Shown in pieces: positions 44,890 to 54,460 of a DNA stretch of 55,347 nucleotides (positions within the stretch are counted from its first letter, which is position 1; every line of letters begins with the position of its first letter). The position numbers and the translations under genes were made by a program. The stretch is from Amphritea sp. Its GTDB lineage: Bacteria > Pseudomonadota > Gammaproteobacteria > Pseudomonadales > Balneatricaceae. Below the pieces are notes generated by a model. It was not told the DNA's origin and ran no database searches. It saw only the letters and a program-made list of their open reading frames with translations. The stretch is taken from assembly GCF_016744155.1 (NCBI RefSeq), contig NZ_JADGEW010000028.1, positions 1 to 55,347 of the forward strand, in the 5' to 3' direction.

Positions 44890-45861
44890 TTACTCGAATT
44901 CCATCGCTTCAAAAATACGGCCGGCATTTTTACCCGCCAACTGCTCATATGTTTCAAGATGCATGTAGGGGGTCTGATCTATCCCATAGGCATCTTCAAG
45001 AGTCCCGTCATTATCCAATAGCTCAGTCACCTTCCCTCGCATATATTCAAGATAACCCCGGGTATATTTATCCACTTCTGCAAAACTGGTGGGCTCACCA
45101 TGCCCTGGAATAATAGTCATGGTTTTGGCAACAGGCTCAAAACGACTATGCCAGGTTTCCAGCCAGGCGGCGGTATCAGTATCCGGAAAAACCGGCAGCA
45201 TCCGCTGATGAAATGCCATATCACCAGTAATCAGCACATTACGTTCGGGTACCAATACAGAGATATCTCCAGGACTATGACCAGGACCAAAACGGACTAA
45301 CTGCACTTTCAAATTCCCCAGATCAAGTTCAAGCTGATCATTGAAACTACGATCTACGACTACCAGTTCGGTGCCTTCAATCTGCTCTTTGAGTATATTA
45401 CTCATCTCCTCCAGACCATCAGCCCCTCTGTGCTCAATCTCTGTGACCGCGTCCGCATGGGCGATGATGATCGCGCCCTGCTCCTGCCAGTAACCATTTC
45501 CCAGAGCAGCATGGGACTGACCGTTCTCATCAACAACATAGAGGACCGGTTTATCAGTGACCTTTCTGATCTCATCATGTAGCGCTTTAGCCAGTAGATA
45601 GGCCGAGCCGCCATTGACCACCAGCACAGCATCCCGCCCTTCAATAAAGCTAAGATTATTATTATGCCCGCCGTTTTCGTAACTGAAGTATTGAGTTGCC
45701 CCAATCGCCGACCAGACACCGTCTGCCACTTTAACCGGCTTACTATAGAGCATAGATTCAGGATAGCGGTCCGCCGGTGATGCGATCGCAGATAGCGAAA
45801 TAACAGAGAACAGTAAACAGATAGCTATACCGGGTAGCCGTTCGAGCAGATTACATTGCAT
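44890..45861 (-). CDS. Secreted MBL-fold protein with altered zinc motif
   Basis: 323 residues with a signal peptide (ends IASPAD). The metallo-beta-lactamase fold is shown by NLSFIEGRDAVLVVNGG, the late motifs FGPGHSPGD, LITGDMAFH and IIPGHGEPT. The usual HxHxDH site reads ENGQSHAALGN, so the first cluster of zinc ligands is mostly lost. Overall it resembles the SoxH / quinoprotein-relay MBL group. It may be catalytically altered or bind one metal only. Confidence 0.8.
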   Translation of the reverse strand: MQCNLLERLPGIAICLLFSVISLSAIASPADRYPESMLYSKPVKVADGVWSAIGATQYFSYENGGHNNNLSFIEGRDAVLVVNGGSAYLLAKALHDEIRKVTDKPVLYVVDENGQSHAALGNGYWQEQGAIIIAHADAVTEIEHRGADGLEEMSNILKEQIEGTELVVVDRSFNDQLELDLGNLKVQLVRFGPGHSPGDISVLVPERNVLITGDMAFHQRMLPVFPDTDTAAWLETWHSRFEPVAKTMTIIPGHGEPTSFAEVDKYTRGYLEYMRGKVTELLDNDGTLEDAYGIDQTPYMHLETYEQLAGKNAGRIFEAMEFE

Positions 45862-46179
45862 GGTCTACATACCTTAGGTTTTATTATTTTTTAATATATT
45901 GATATAAGATAATAGAATATGCAAAAGATGCTAACAACCATCCTCGCTAACGATAGATGCATAAAGGCGCATTTAGTGATAAAGCCAAACCTGAAAGTAT
46001 CGGTCAGAGCCGGTAAGTCTAATCAATTAAGCCTGAGTACAGCAGACAGAAACAATAATAAGAAACTGAAAAATAACTCAACTCAATTGCAGCAGTGCCG
46101 ATAATAAGGGAAGGTGCGAACAAGTCTTTAGAATTAAGCACCTGAAATGATAGCAAAGTGATTGGCAGTGAGGTGGGAT
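45862..46179. other. 318-bp intergenic region
   Basis: AT-rich region between divergent MBL-fold and PilZ genes. A 61-codon frame (45919-46104) has no ribosome site and an unlikely composition. GGTGC and GCACC arms about 20 nt apart occur just before the PilZ gene (around 46113-46142). Nothing else was recognised. Confidence 0.35.
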
Positions 46180-46602
46180 ATGCCACGATACTATCTGCGA
46201 CATCCGACAGAAATTCCTATTCTGCTTAAGACAAACATGCCGCCACAAACGTTGGAAGATACCTGCCGTGATTACAGCGCTGGAGGGCTTTCATGTCTTT
46301 CAGATCGCTTCATCTCGCCTGGCTCAACCGTTAGAATCACCATTTCTCTCTCTCAGCCCGACCTGACCGCTTCAGGTCATGTTATTTGGTGCCACAAGCA
46401 ATCTACAGGCTACCTAATGGGAATAGGGTTTGACGACCCAGATCAAGCCTATTCAGTCAGGATGATTGAACAGATCTGCCAGATTGAAAGTTATCGTTTA
46501 AATCAGAGGCGAAACGGTCGACAGCTTAGTAGTGAAGAGGCTGCCGTGGAATGGATAAAGCTGCACGCAGCGGACTTCCCCACCAGCGAGCAGCTTCAGT
46601 AG
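46180..46602 (+). CDS. PilZ-domain protein
   Basis: 140 residues from the ATG at 46180, which follows GAGGTGGG; a TTG 18 bp upstream is less likely. The c-di-GMP motifs are RYYLR (RxxxR) at residues 3-7 and DYSAGG (DxSxxG), both intact, so it should bind c-di-GMP. SGHVIWC and GIGFDDP follow the PilZ barrel. The C-terminal 40 residues are helical. No effector gene is adjacent. Confidence 0.85.
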   Translation: MPRYYLRHPTEIPILLKTNMPPQTLEDTCRDYSAGGLSCLSDRFISPGSTVRITISLSQPDLTASGHVIWCHKQSTGYLMGIGFDDPDQAYSVRMIEQICQIESYRLNQRRNGRQLSSEEAAVEWIKLHAADFPTSEQLQ

Positions 46603-46615
46603 CGATGACTAAGGC

Positions 46616-46855
46616 TTAAAGATTATGCTCTGCAATAAAGTCATGCAGCGAATCGTAGCTCCAGTCACTGCCATCCGGATGCTTATGATCGTGTTCGTTT
46701 AACTTTTCCATCATCTGCTTAACATTATCGCCCTTCTTACGTAGCCCATGAACGAAATGTACCGCCTCATCAATCCGCTGCGTCATCTCAGGTGAGATCT
46801 CATTGCTAGTTTTCTCACCTTTCTTGCGAACACTCACTTTAATTCCAGATTTCAT
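46616..46855 (-). CDS. Small hypothetical protein
   Basis: 79 residues, not recognised. It has a basic N-terminus (KVSVRKKGEKTS), a helical middle and a His/Asp/Trp-rich end (HDHKHPDGSDWSYDSLHDFI). The SD GGAGAA lies 7 nt before the ATG, supporting a real gene. It converges on the PilZ gene. Confidence 0.65.
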   Translation of the reverse strand: MKSGIKVSVRKKGEKTSNEISPEMTQRIDEAVHFVHGLRKKGDNVKQMMEKLNEHDHKHPDGSDWSYDSLHDFIAEHNL

Positions 46856-46932
46856 GCTATGTTTCTCCTACACACTGTCCTTTTTCTTAACGTTACCTCA
46901 GCCCTGCGCAACTGAAAAGGGTCCTACTGAAA

Positions 46933-47898
46933 ATGTTTATAAAACAATGCAATCTCAGGTCATTTTTATCGATTTCAACATTTTTTTGTCTGATTTTTAT
47001 ACAGGGCTGTATCAAGCCCGACACTGAGCAAGCCCCAGTTGAAAAAAAGCTAAATCCTCTTCTGACAGAAAATATTTATTCAACCCAATCCGGCAAACAG
47101 ATTAGCTACGCTAAGTTATTGGCCGACATTAAAACCAGCCGTTTTGTTCTGGTGGGTGAAAAACACGATAACCCGCACCATCATCAACTCGAACTCAAGC
47201 TACTGCAGGATATCCAGAATGGCAGTAACACCCGTGTGGTGCTGGAGATGTTAGATGAACAACAGGGATCAAATATCGACAAGCTTACCGGCAACAGTAA
47301 AGAAGAGCTGATTAAAAACCTACTTAACTGGAATGATCGTAACTGGCCCTGGAAGGATTACGGCCCACTCATAAATTCGACTCTGGCAAATGGTAATTTG
47401 CTAAAACCGGGAAACCTTAGCAAACCGGTACTGATGCAAATATACAAGAACGCCCCACCCAATGAGCCTCGATTATCAACAGTTGAGGCTTTACCAGAGA
47501 ACATCCAGGCAGAAATACTTCAGCAGGTATATGAAAGCCACTGTCAGGCAATTCCTCTAAAACAGATGGGGCCAATGGCACAGATTCAGATCAGCAGGGA
47601 CGCCAGCATGGCCTTTGCCATGAGCCACCAGTTAGCGAGCAATGATCAGGCTATACTTTTTTCTGGAGCATTTCATGTGAGAAAAGATAGTGGCGTGCCA
47701 CTTCATCTAAATATGTTGAGTAGTGAAAAAAGCATCTCAATAATGCTAACAGAAGTGGATAAAGGAGGAGAAACTGGAAAAGAATCCACAAAAGCGGATA
47801 GAGAGGTAGCGGACTATATCTGGTTCACACCTAGGTCTGAAGAAAAAGACTACTGCGCGTCATTACGGCAGCAGTCTTCCCACAAGAAGATAAATTAG
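46933..47898 (+). CDS. ChaN-family lipoprotein
   Basis: 321 residues. The lipobox is FIQGC at about residue 26, so it is a lipid-anchored protein. The ChaN (DUF399) core has [24 protein letters not shown] and [19 protein letters not shown]. ChaN binds haem and is linked to iron uptake; the His-rich segments are consistent. Its last 4 bp overlap convergently with the ppiC stop. Confidence 0.88.
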   Translation: MFIKQCNLRSFLSISTFFCLIFIQGCIKPDTEQAPVEKKLNPLLTENIYSTQSGKQISYAKLLADIKTSRFVLVGEKHDNPHHHQLELKLLQDIQNGSNTRVVLEMLDEQQGSNIDKLTGNSKEELIKNLLNWNDRNWPWKDYGPLINSTLANGNLLKPGNLSKPVLMQIYKNAPPNEPRLSTVEALPENIQAEILQQVYESHCQAIPLKQMGPMAQIQISRDASMAFAMSHQLASNDQAILFSGAFHVRKDSGVPLHLNMLSSEKSISIMLTEVDKGGETGKESTKADREVADYIWFTPRSEEKDYCASLRQQSSHKKIN

Positions 47899-48176
47899 TC
47901 TTCGCGGCTGGTAACTTCCAGCAAGTGATAGCCAAACTGAGTTTTAACTGGTCCCTGAACCTCGCCTACAGGCGCAGAAAATACAACCTTATCGAACTCA
48001 GGTACCATCTGGCCTGGACCAAAACTTCCCAGATCTCCACCCTGACCACCGGATGGGCAGCTGGAATGTTCTTTAGCCAGATCAGCAAACTCAGCGCCCG
48101 CTTCTATTTGTGACTTAAGATCAGCGCACTGAGTCTCACTACTTACCAAAATATGTCGGGCCGATGCACGTGCCAT
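47895..48176 (-). CDS. ppiC: Parvulin-type peptidyl-prolyl isomerase
   Basis: 93-residue stand-alone parvulin: [49 protein letters not shown], and [12 protein letters not shown]. It is cytoplasmic, as E. coli PpiC. SD GAGG is 9-10 nt upstream. Confidence 0.95.
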   Translation of the reverse strand: MARASARHILVSSETQCADLKSQIEAGAEFADLAKEHSSCPSGGQGGDLGSFGPGQMVPEFDKVVFSAPVGEVQGPVKTQFGYHLLEVTSRED

Positions 48177-48301
48177 AATATAAACCTCAATCAGTTAAAA
48201 TTTTCCGCTACAGGATGACCTTTTTCAAAAGTCACTGCAAGCCCATTAAAAGACTATCGACATCTAATTGACGTTATAACTTTTACTGATATGCTTAGCC
48301 T

Positions 48302-49216
48302 ATGGAACTCGCCCGCATCAACCTCAACCTGCTGATCTCTCTGTACTACCTGTTACGCAATAGGAGTGTTACAGAAGCCGCTGCTGATCAACACATTACT
48401 CAACCCGCAATGAGCCGTAACCTAAGCCAGTTGCGAAAGATATTTGATGACCCGTTAATGGTACGGGTAGGTAATAATATGCAGTTGACGCCCCATGGCG
48501 AACAGCTCTGGCTAAAACTACCTGAAGCACTAAATCACCTGGAAAGTTTACTGGTGCCCGACCGGTTTGAAGCGGCGGGATATCACGGTGAATTCAACAT
48601 CGCCAGCACTGACTTTATTACCCATGACCTGATGCCACCGTTGCTGGCAGAACTACAGTCAGATGCACCAGGTATCAGTCTGCATTTTCATCTCTGGGAA
48701 CCTGGAATGATGGAAAGCCTGCGTCAAGGACGGATGGATCTGGCCGCCTGTATTCTCGACACCGTACCCAATGATATCTATGGAAAACAGATAGGTAGCG
48801 ATAATTACAGCTGCCTGGTAAACCGGAATCACCCGCTATCCGGACAGGTAATTTCGATGACTGACTACATCCACGCTGACCATATCGGCATAAGTGCCGG
48901 CGGCGATAAAATAAGAGCGGTCGATGAAGCTTTAGTGAAACTCAAGCATCAGCGAAATATGAAACTGACAGTACCTTTTATTCATTCAGCAATGGCTATC
49001 ACCAGCCGTGCTAATTACATATTAACCCTGCCCAGTCGGATAGCCGCTCGGCTTGGCCCTAAATATGGACTGGAAATTCTGGAGCTACCGGAACAACTGA
49101 AAATCCCCGCCAGTAATTATTACCTAATCTGGCACCAACGCCTGCAGTCTGACCCAGCCCATCGCTACCTTCGAGAACGCATGTTCGATAGTCTAGGTAC
49201 TGATGAATCCCTCTGA
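48302..49216 (+). CDS. LysR-family regulator (NodD-like)
   Basis: 304 residues. The HTH has NRSVTEAAADQHITQPAMSRNLSQLRKIFDDPLMVR. The C-terminal LIWHQRLQSDPAHRYLRE is shared in style with the second NodD-like regulator at 52257. It lies upstream of, and on the same strand as, a LysE-type exporter with a palindromic promoter between them. Confidence 0.88.
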   Translation: MELARINLNLLISLYYLLRNRSVTEAAADQHITQPAMSRNLSQLRKIFDDPLMVRVGNNMQLTPHGEQLWLKLPEALNHLESLLVPDRFEAAGYHGEFNIASTDFITHDLMPPLLAELQSDAPGISLHFHLWEPGMMESLRQGRMDLAACILDTVPNDIYGKQIGSDNYSCLVNRNHPLSGQVISMTDYIHADHIGISAGGDKIRAVDEALVKLKHQRNMKLTVPFIHSAMAITSRANYILTLPSRIAARLGPKYGLEILELPEQLKIPASNYYLIWHQRLQSDPAHRYLRERMFDSLGTDESL

Positions 49217-49260
49217 AGGCCCACCAACTAAGCCCCAATAAAACAAAATATTACACGCTC

Positions 49261-49291
49261 TAAAGGTCATAAGTAATCGTTATGACCTTTA
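49261..49291. promoter_or_regulatory. Palindrome overlapping the LysE-exporter promoter
   Basis: TAAAGGTCATAA and TTATGACCTTTA are perfect 12-bp arms around GTAATCG. A consensus -10 TATAAT (49294-49299) lies just after, so the dyad covers the -35 region. There is no T-run, so an operator is favoured over a terminator. Confidence 0.55.
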
Positions 49292-49374
49292 TCTATAATC
49301 AGCATTCGCCAGCCCCCTACATCCTCACTACAATTGCCCCCATCAACTAAAGACGTTTAATTAAGAGAACAACA

Positions 49375-49971
49375 ATGACTGAATGGCTAGTATTCGCGGG
49401 CATTATGCTACTGGGCGCCATGCTTCCAGGGGCCAATACTGCGATCATTCTGCGCAACACCCTGCAAGGCTCTCGCCGGGATGGCTTTATAACGGCTTTG
49501 GGGCTGGCCACTGCACTGGCAATTCATGTCGTACTATCGGTTCTCGGACTGGCTGCCCTGATTGAACGCACACCCATTCTATACGAAGCGATCCGCTGGC
49601 TAGGAAGCGCTTATCTGATCTATCTCGGCATTGTTTATATAGCTACCCGCTCATCCAACGATGATGCCGACTCACAGGAAAGCAGTAATAACCCTTTCAT
49701 CGCTGGGATGATGGTCAGTCTGTTCAATCCGAAGATTCTGATTATGTTTGTGGCCATCTTTAGTCATATTGTTGCTGAAGTATCCAGTATCGCCCTACAG
49801 ATACTCTACTGTATAACCCCGGTAGCGGCAGAGTTTGGCTGGCTCAGCATGATTATACTGCTGCTGACCCGCCCATCGATTCAGGCATGGCTCAAGCGAG
49901 CACGTACAACCATCGAGCGGGTAATTGGTGGAGGACTGGTTTTACTGGGGATAAAACTCGGACTGGGGTAA
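49375..49971 (+). CDS. LysE family amino-acid exporter
   Basis: 198-residue LysE/RhtB-type exporter: PGANTAIILRNTLQGSRRDG, LGSAYLIYLGI, NPKILIMFVAIF and GGGLVLLGIKLGL. Around six helices. Probably controlled by the LysR gene upstream. The exported amino acid is unknown. Confidence 0.9.
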   Translation: MTEWLVFAGIMLLGAMLPGANTAIILRNTLQGSRRDGFITALGLATALAIHVVLSVLGLAALIERTPILYEAIRWLGSAYLIYLGIVYIATRSSNDDADSQESSNNPFIAGMMVSLFNPKILIMFVAIFSHIVAEVSSIALQILYCITPVAAEFGWLSMIILLLTRPSIQAWLKRARTTIERVIGGGLVLLGIKLGLG

Positions 49972-50001
49972 ACCCAAAAAGCCCTCTGGATAAGTTCGAT
50001 T

Positions 50002-50054
50002 ACAGAGCCCTACTAACAAGCCCTGATAACAAGCCCTGATAACAGAGCCTATTA
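50002..50054 (+). repeat. Four 13-14-bp tandem repeats at the nosR-like 3' end
   Basis: Units ACAGAGCCCTACTA, ACAAGCCCTGATA (twice, identical) and ACAGAGCCTATTA run tandemly into the stop codon of the minus-strand nosR-like gene. Function is unknown. Confidence 0.65.
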
Positions 50055-52166
50055 AAGCTGCCGGGCAGGAATCCCTCTCCGGCCGTCTCGATTACGTCGC
50101 TTCTGCTTATTCTGAGATAACTCTATGGCGCACTGATCTTTATTGTTCAAAATCACAATACATTCCATACATTGAATACACTCATCATAATCGATACTGC
50201 CATCACGGTTAATGGAATCGATATCACAACGAACCTTACAGAGCTGACATGGACTACCGCACTCCGTCCGACGCTGTAACCAACGGAACAAACTAAATTT
50301 CCCAAGTATCGCCAACCCAGCCCCTAACGGACATAGATATCGGCAGAAGAATTTGTGAATAAACAGCCCCACTCCTAACAACAGCACCGCGTAAAACACA
50401 AAAGGCCAGCTACGGATAAAGTTTAGTGTAATCGCAGTTTTGAATGGTTCCAGCTCGGCTAGACGCTCTGCCATACTGACCGACCAGAATGCACTGCCCA
50501 CCAAAACCAGTAATAACAAGTACTTCAGCTTCTGCAACTTAGCATGAACAGCGGGTGGTATTTTTATCTGCTTAAGCTTCAGCACTTTTGCAACTTGTCC
50601 TACGATCTCCTGTAATACACCGAAGGGACAAAGCCAGCCGCAAAAAACACCCCGCCCCCAAAGAAATAAAGTAATAAAGACATAGGTCCATAATACAAAG
50701 AGCACCGGATCCAACAGGAACACCTGCAGATCAAAGCCCTTTTTAAGTTGCAGCAACAACGTATAGATATTAACCACTGACAACTGGCCTTGAGCATAGA
50801 AGCCGATAAAGAACAGTGTAAATAGCATTACGCCCCAGCGAGTACGGTGAAACAAACGACTATAGGCAGATAAACGGTGTTGCCAGATAAACGCAGCGGT
50901 CACCACCAAAAGCGCCAACAGTAATCCGCCGAGCTGAAACAAGCGATCCAGCCATAAGCGCTGCCATAACGGTAGCTGTTTAACCTCTTCTATGACCTCA
51001 ATATCAAATAGATCCATTGGTAATTGATAACTATCATCCAACTGAGCCTGATCTCGAATCAGGTGATTTCGCGCCAGATCAAGATTAAGACTCAGGGTCA
51101 CTGGTTGCGATGGATCGAAACCCGATTGTGCCTTAATTCTAAATATACTCACTTGCGTCAGCTCAGGAGCATCGCTGGGTAAGTTAGTCTCACGCGCATC
51201 AAAGAAGTCGAGGCCACGGATATCTACTGGTAACCCGTTTTGCGACATCCCTAATCGGCTGGGTACAGTACCCCGTCTAAACTCCGGTTCCAGAAAACCA
51301 AAACTACCGGCCGAGGCCACCAAGATGGCATGCTCCCCTGGCCTAAGCACCGCTTTAAGACGCTCAAAATCCTCTTCGCCTAAAAGGTTTTTACCGGTAA
51401 CCGGAGTATTCAAATAGGCATAATAATAGCGCCCGGGGATTTCAGATTCAGATAACGCCTGTTGCATCTCCTGATCTGCATAATCATTCAGATCCAAGGG
51501 AAAACCTGAAGCCATCTGTGTAGAAGACAAACGCCAGTGGCGCAGCAGGCCTTTATCGACTAACTGTTGCCAATTATTCGATTCAAAAACATCTTCACGT
51601 ACCGTCACCGATGGCGGTTGTGTGAAACCTTCCAGATAACTTCGGGCAACCTTCAATGCTGATGCCAGCACAGTATCATTTATCACCAGCACTGAAACCG
51701 TAGCTTTCGTCACACCATCTATATATACCGTCGTGGAGCCTGCCTGATTCTGACCACTGTGACGACTATCGACGATGACCCGTTTATCAACTTTAATACC
51801 CTCATACTGACCGATAAACCGGATCATCGGCTGCTCACCCAAACCATGCATGAAAATCGGTTCGTGATGATTCAGTACTTTCAACCCCACCAGCACACCT
51901 TCGGCATCCATGCCGATCAGCAGATTGATCCGCTCACCGGAAAAACCGGGCAGATCTGTCAAATCGTTAGTTTCGAAAACATATCCCAACAGTTGATCAA
52001 GCTGATAAACAGGCGTGACCACAGAGTTTTCTAATACTTCACCAACCCGGGTCAGCTTAGGGAAAATTGCACGCATCTGATCATCCGACACCTGAGCAAA
52101 AACAGTGCTATTCAACGACAACAGATAAAGAAGCATCAAGGCTCTGATAAACGAAAAGAGTGACAT
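50052..52166 (-). CDS. NosR/NirI-like membrane flavo-iron-sulfur protein
   Basis: 704 residues from the ATG at 52166 (SD GGAG); the frame from 52214 lacks a ribosome site. There is a Sec signal peptide, a periplasmic FMN-binding domain with DGVTKAT (probable covalent FMN threonine), then five or six helices. The cytoplasmic motifs CGWLCP and CRYLCP are followed by two [4Fe-4S] sets (CGSPCQLCKVRC and CIQCMEC...C). NosR donates electrons to N2O reductase. No nosZ or nos genes are here, so it may serve another periplasmic acceptor. Confidence 0.88.
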   Translation of the reverse strand: MSLFSFIRALMLLYLLSLNSTVFAQVSDDQMRAIFPKLTRVGEVLENSVVTPVYQLDQLLGYVFETNDLTDLPGFSGERINLLIGMDAEGVLVGLKVLNHHEPIFMHGLGEQPMIRFIGQYEGIKVDKRVIVDSRHSGQNQAGSTTVYIDGVTKATVSVLVINDTVLASALKVARSYLEGFTQPPSVTVREDVFESNNWQQLVDKGLLRHWRLSSTQMASGFPLDLNDYADQEMQQALSESEIPGRYYYAYLNTPVTGKNLLGEEDFERLKAVLRPGEHAILVASAGSFGFLEPEFRRGTVPSRLGMSQNGLPVDIRGLDFFDARETNLPSDAPELTQVSIFRIKAQSGFDPSQPVTLSLNLDLARNHLIRDQAQLDDSYQLPMDLFDIEVIEEVKQLPLWQRLWLDRLFQLGGLLLALLVVTAAFIWQHRLSAYSRLFHRTRWGVMLFTLFFIGFYAQGQLSVVNIYTLLLQLKKGFDLQVFLLDPVLFVLWTYVFITLFLWGRGVFCGWLCPFGVLQEIVGQVAKVLKLKQIKIPPAVHAKLQKLKYLLLLVLVGSAFWSVSMAERLAELEPFKTAITLNFIRSWPFVFYAVLLLGVGLFIHKFFCRYLCPLGAGLAILGKFSLFRWLQRRTECGSPCQLCKVRCDIDSINRDGSIDYDECIQCMECIVILNNKDQCAIELSQNKQKRRNRDGRRGIPARQL

Positions 52167-52256
52167 ATACAGACTCCATGGACCGACCTTAGATGATCCA
52201 AAAAGCGTGCACAATCAGCCATAGTACTTTACGGCCATCTACCCACTACTTTAGCG

Positions 52257-53168
52257 TCAGATGACCTGAAGAATACGCTGCCTGATCCAGCGGCACATCG
52301 GGTCACGATGATAACGCTCATGCCAATAGAGAAAGAAATTGATTGGAGGCACCATCAATTCATCAGGTACGGATCTCAGGGCAATGTTTCTCCCTTGAGC
52401 AATACGTCGTGCGACAATTTCAGGCAGGATAAATAGCAGATCAGAGTTCTCACAAAAATCTGCAGAAGTCATGAAGTTAGACAACCGCAGCGCAAGATGG
52501 CGTTTATGACCCAATTCAGCCAGGCGATCATCAATATGGCCAGGGCCCTGCCCCGTCATAGAGACCAACCCATGACTAGCGGACAGATATGATTCAAAAG
52601 ATAATTTCTCAGAAGCAAGCGGATGATCCGCCGACATCATGCAGACAACTCCAGACTGGGCAATCAATAACCGTCGATATTCTCCTTCACCGGTTCGAGG
52701 CGCCATCCCGGACAAACAGAAATGTACCTCACCCTTCTCCAATAGCTCAAAATGATCCCTAGGCTCGCTTCTTACTTCTAAACGCATTTTCGGCGCGTCA
52801 GATCGCAAAACCTTGAGCAAAGGAGAAACAAAGCAGGCCACTTCAAGATCAAGACCGTAAACTCTCACCACATCTTCCGCATCTGCCGGGTTGAAAGCAG
52901 GCTCAGCAATTAGCTGTTCCATTCCACTGATGAGAACCTGAAGCCTTGGCAGAATTTCAGTTCCCCGGGAACTAAGATCAAACCCCTGAGACGTTCTCAC
53001 CAGCAACGGATCATCAAAGGTATCCCGCAGTCTTTGCAACGCTCTGCTGACAGCAGACTGGCTCATATGCAGCTGTTCTGAGGCCCGGGTAACATGACGG
53101 GTTTCCAATAATTTCTGTAGTACCACTAACAGGTTAAGGTCTACGGACCTTAAATTCACTTCGCGCAT
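52257..53168 (-). CDS. LysR-family regulator (NodD-like)
   Basis: 303 residues from the ATG at 53168; a GTG at 53180 is the alternative. HTH: HVTRASEQLHMSQSAVSRALQRLRDTF. C-terminal FLYWHERYHRDPMCRWIRQ. It is divergent from the flavodoxin-cytochrome b561-YceI gene set and probably regulates it. Confidence 0.88.
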   Translation of the reverse strand: MREVNLRSVDLNLLVVLQKLLETRHVTRASEQLHMSQSAVSRALQRLRDTFDDPLLVRTSQGFDLSSRGTEILPRLQVLISGMEQLIAEPAFNPADAEDVVRVYGLDLEVACFVSPLLKVLRSDAPKMRLEVRSEPRDHFELLEKGEVHFCLSGMAPRTGEGEYRRLLIAQSGVVCMMSADHPLASEKLSFESYLSASHGLVSMTGQGPGHIDDRLAELGHKRHLALRLSNFMTSADFCENSDLLFILPEIVARRIAQGRNIALRSVPDELMVPPINFFLYWHERYHRDPMCRWIRQRILQVI

Positions 53169-53180
53169 AACAATAATCAC

Positions 53181-53212
53181 AATAATGCATTAGGTGAATT
53201 CATTATTACCTA
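53181..53212. promoter_or_regulatory. Dyad in the LysR/flavodoxin divergent promoter
   Basis: AATAATG (53181-53187) pairs with CATTATT (53201-53207), spacer 13 bp. A second dyad, TAGGT (53191-53195) with ACCTA (53208-53212), overlaps it. This fits LysR T-N11-A type sites. Confidence 0.5.
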
Positions 53213-53268
53213 TTACATTAACGCCTGCCACCGGAAAAATCCGGCTGTTAAATTTTGAGGAACATTCC

Positions 53269-53844
53269 ATGTCTGATCAGGTCAAAGTTGCAATCGCTTA
53301 TCACAGTGGTTATGGGCATACTGAAGTATTAGCGCAGGCTGTTGCTGCAGGAGTCGAAAACGCTGGTGCAACAGCGATAACGATCTCAGTTGCTGACCTT
53401 GAGACGATTAACTGGGACGCTCTGGCTGAAGCTGATGCAATTATTTTCGGCTCGCCTACCTATATGGGCTCAGTCAGCGGCCCGTTTAAGTGCTTTATGG
53501 ATGCCTCTTCTAAAATATGGTTTGAGCAGGGCTGGAAAGATAAACTGGCTGCAGGTTTCACTAACTCGTCCAGCCTTAGTGGTGACAAACTGAACACCCT
53601 GATCCAGATGTCGGTCTATGCTGCTCAGCAAGGAATGAACTGGGTAAGCCTGGGTGTAGCAAACGGTAATAACAGCAGTCAAGGCGATCCACAAAGCCTA
53701 AACCGTATCGGCGGTTATCTGGGTGCTATGGCACAAAGTAATGCCGATGAAGGCCCGGATGTTGCGCCACCACAATGTGATCGGGATACCGCTCAGGCTC
53801 TTGGAGCTCGGGTTGCAACTGCAGCGAAGCGCTGGAAACAATAA
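53269..53844 (+). CDS. Flavodoxin family protein (WrbA-like NAD(P)H:quinone reductase)
   Basis: 191 residues from the ATG at 53269 (SD GAGGAAC); the frame from 53194 starts in the operator region. The FMN phosphate loop is YHSGYGHTEVLAQ, followed by FGSPTYMGSVSGPFKCFMD. Shorter than some WrbA but similar in fold. Probably two-electron quinone reduction. Confidence 0.88.
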   Translation: MSDQVKVAIAYHSGYGHTEVLAQAVAAGVENAGATAITISVADLETINWDALAEADAIIFGSPTYMGSVSGPFKCFMDASSKIWFEQGWKDKLAAGFTNSSSLSGDKLNTLIQMSVYAAQQGMNWVSLGVANGNNSSQGDPQSLNRIGGYLGAMAQSNADEGPDVAPPQCDRDTAQALGARVATAAKRWKQ

Positions 53845-53853
53845 TTTTTAAGC

Positions 53854-53879
53854 AACAGGCGGCCTGGTCGCCTGTTTTT
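53854..53879 (+). terminator. Terminator after the flavodoxin gene
   Basis: AACAGGCG and CGCCTGTT stem with a 7-nt loop and T-run, 15 bp before the cytochrome gene. Partial read-through could still link the two. Confidence 0.8.
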
Positions 53880-53893
53880 AGAGAAAAGCATCT

Positions 53894-54460
53894 ATGGCAT
53901 CACCCATTAAAGACAACTCAAGCACGTTTGGATTGGGGTCAATTCTGCTGCACTGGGTTATCGCATTAACTATTATTGGCATGTACCCGCTAGGCCTCTA
54001 TATCGATAGCCTGACCTATTATGATGAGGCATACAATATCGTCCCGGCCTGGCATGAAAGCATCGGTATAATTCTGCTCGCTTTTTTGGCAATGCGTTTT
54101 CTCTGGCGGGCAATAAACAAAGCACCGGCCCCTCTGCCGCAGCCTAAACCAGTCCTGCTAATCACTAAAGCAGTACATCTGCTACTTTATCTATTACCGG
54201 TCATCACTGTGGCGTCAGGGTATATGATCACAACTGCAGATGGCCGCCCGATATCAGTATTCAACTGGTTTGAAGTACCTGCGCTTCCTGCAATCAGTGA
54301 TAACCAGGAAGATCTGGCAGGCGAAGTACACTTCTGGGTTGCGACCTTTATGATCAGCTTGGCGGGGCTACATGCGCTGGCTGCTTTAAAACACCATTAC
54401 ATTGATAAAGATAAAACCCTAACCCGCATGCTAAGCGTGCAATCGGAGGCTAAACAATGA
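53894..54460 (+). CDS. Cytochrome b561
   Basis: 188 residues, four helices with the haem histidines expected for bacterial b561 ([37 protein letters not shown]). Paired with YceI in many proteobacteria. It ends with an ATGA overlap into yceI. Probably shuttles electrons across the inner membrane. Confidence 0.92.
   Translation: MASPIKDNSSTFGLGSILLHWVIALTIIGMYPLGLYIDSLTYYDEAYNIVPAWHESIGIILLAFLAMRFLWRAINKAPAPLPQPKPVLLITKAVHLLLYLLPVITVASGYMITTADGRPISVFNWFEVPALPAISDNQEDLAGEVHFWVATFMISLAGLHALAALKHHYIDKDKTLTRMLSVQSEAKQ

Noticed and set aside
45919-46104. 61-codon + strand frame before the PilZ gene
   Set aside because: No Shine-Dalgarno sequence, Asn/Lys-rich composition from AT-rich DNA, no family resemblance.
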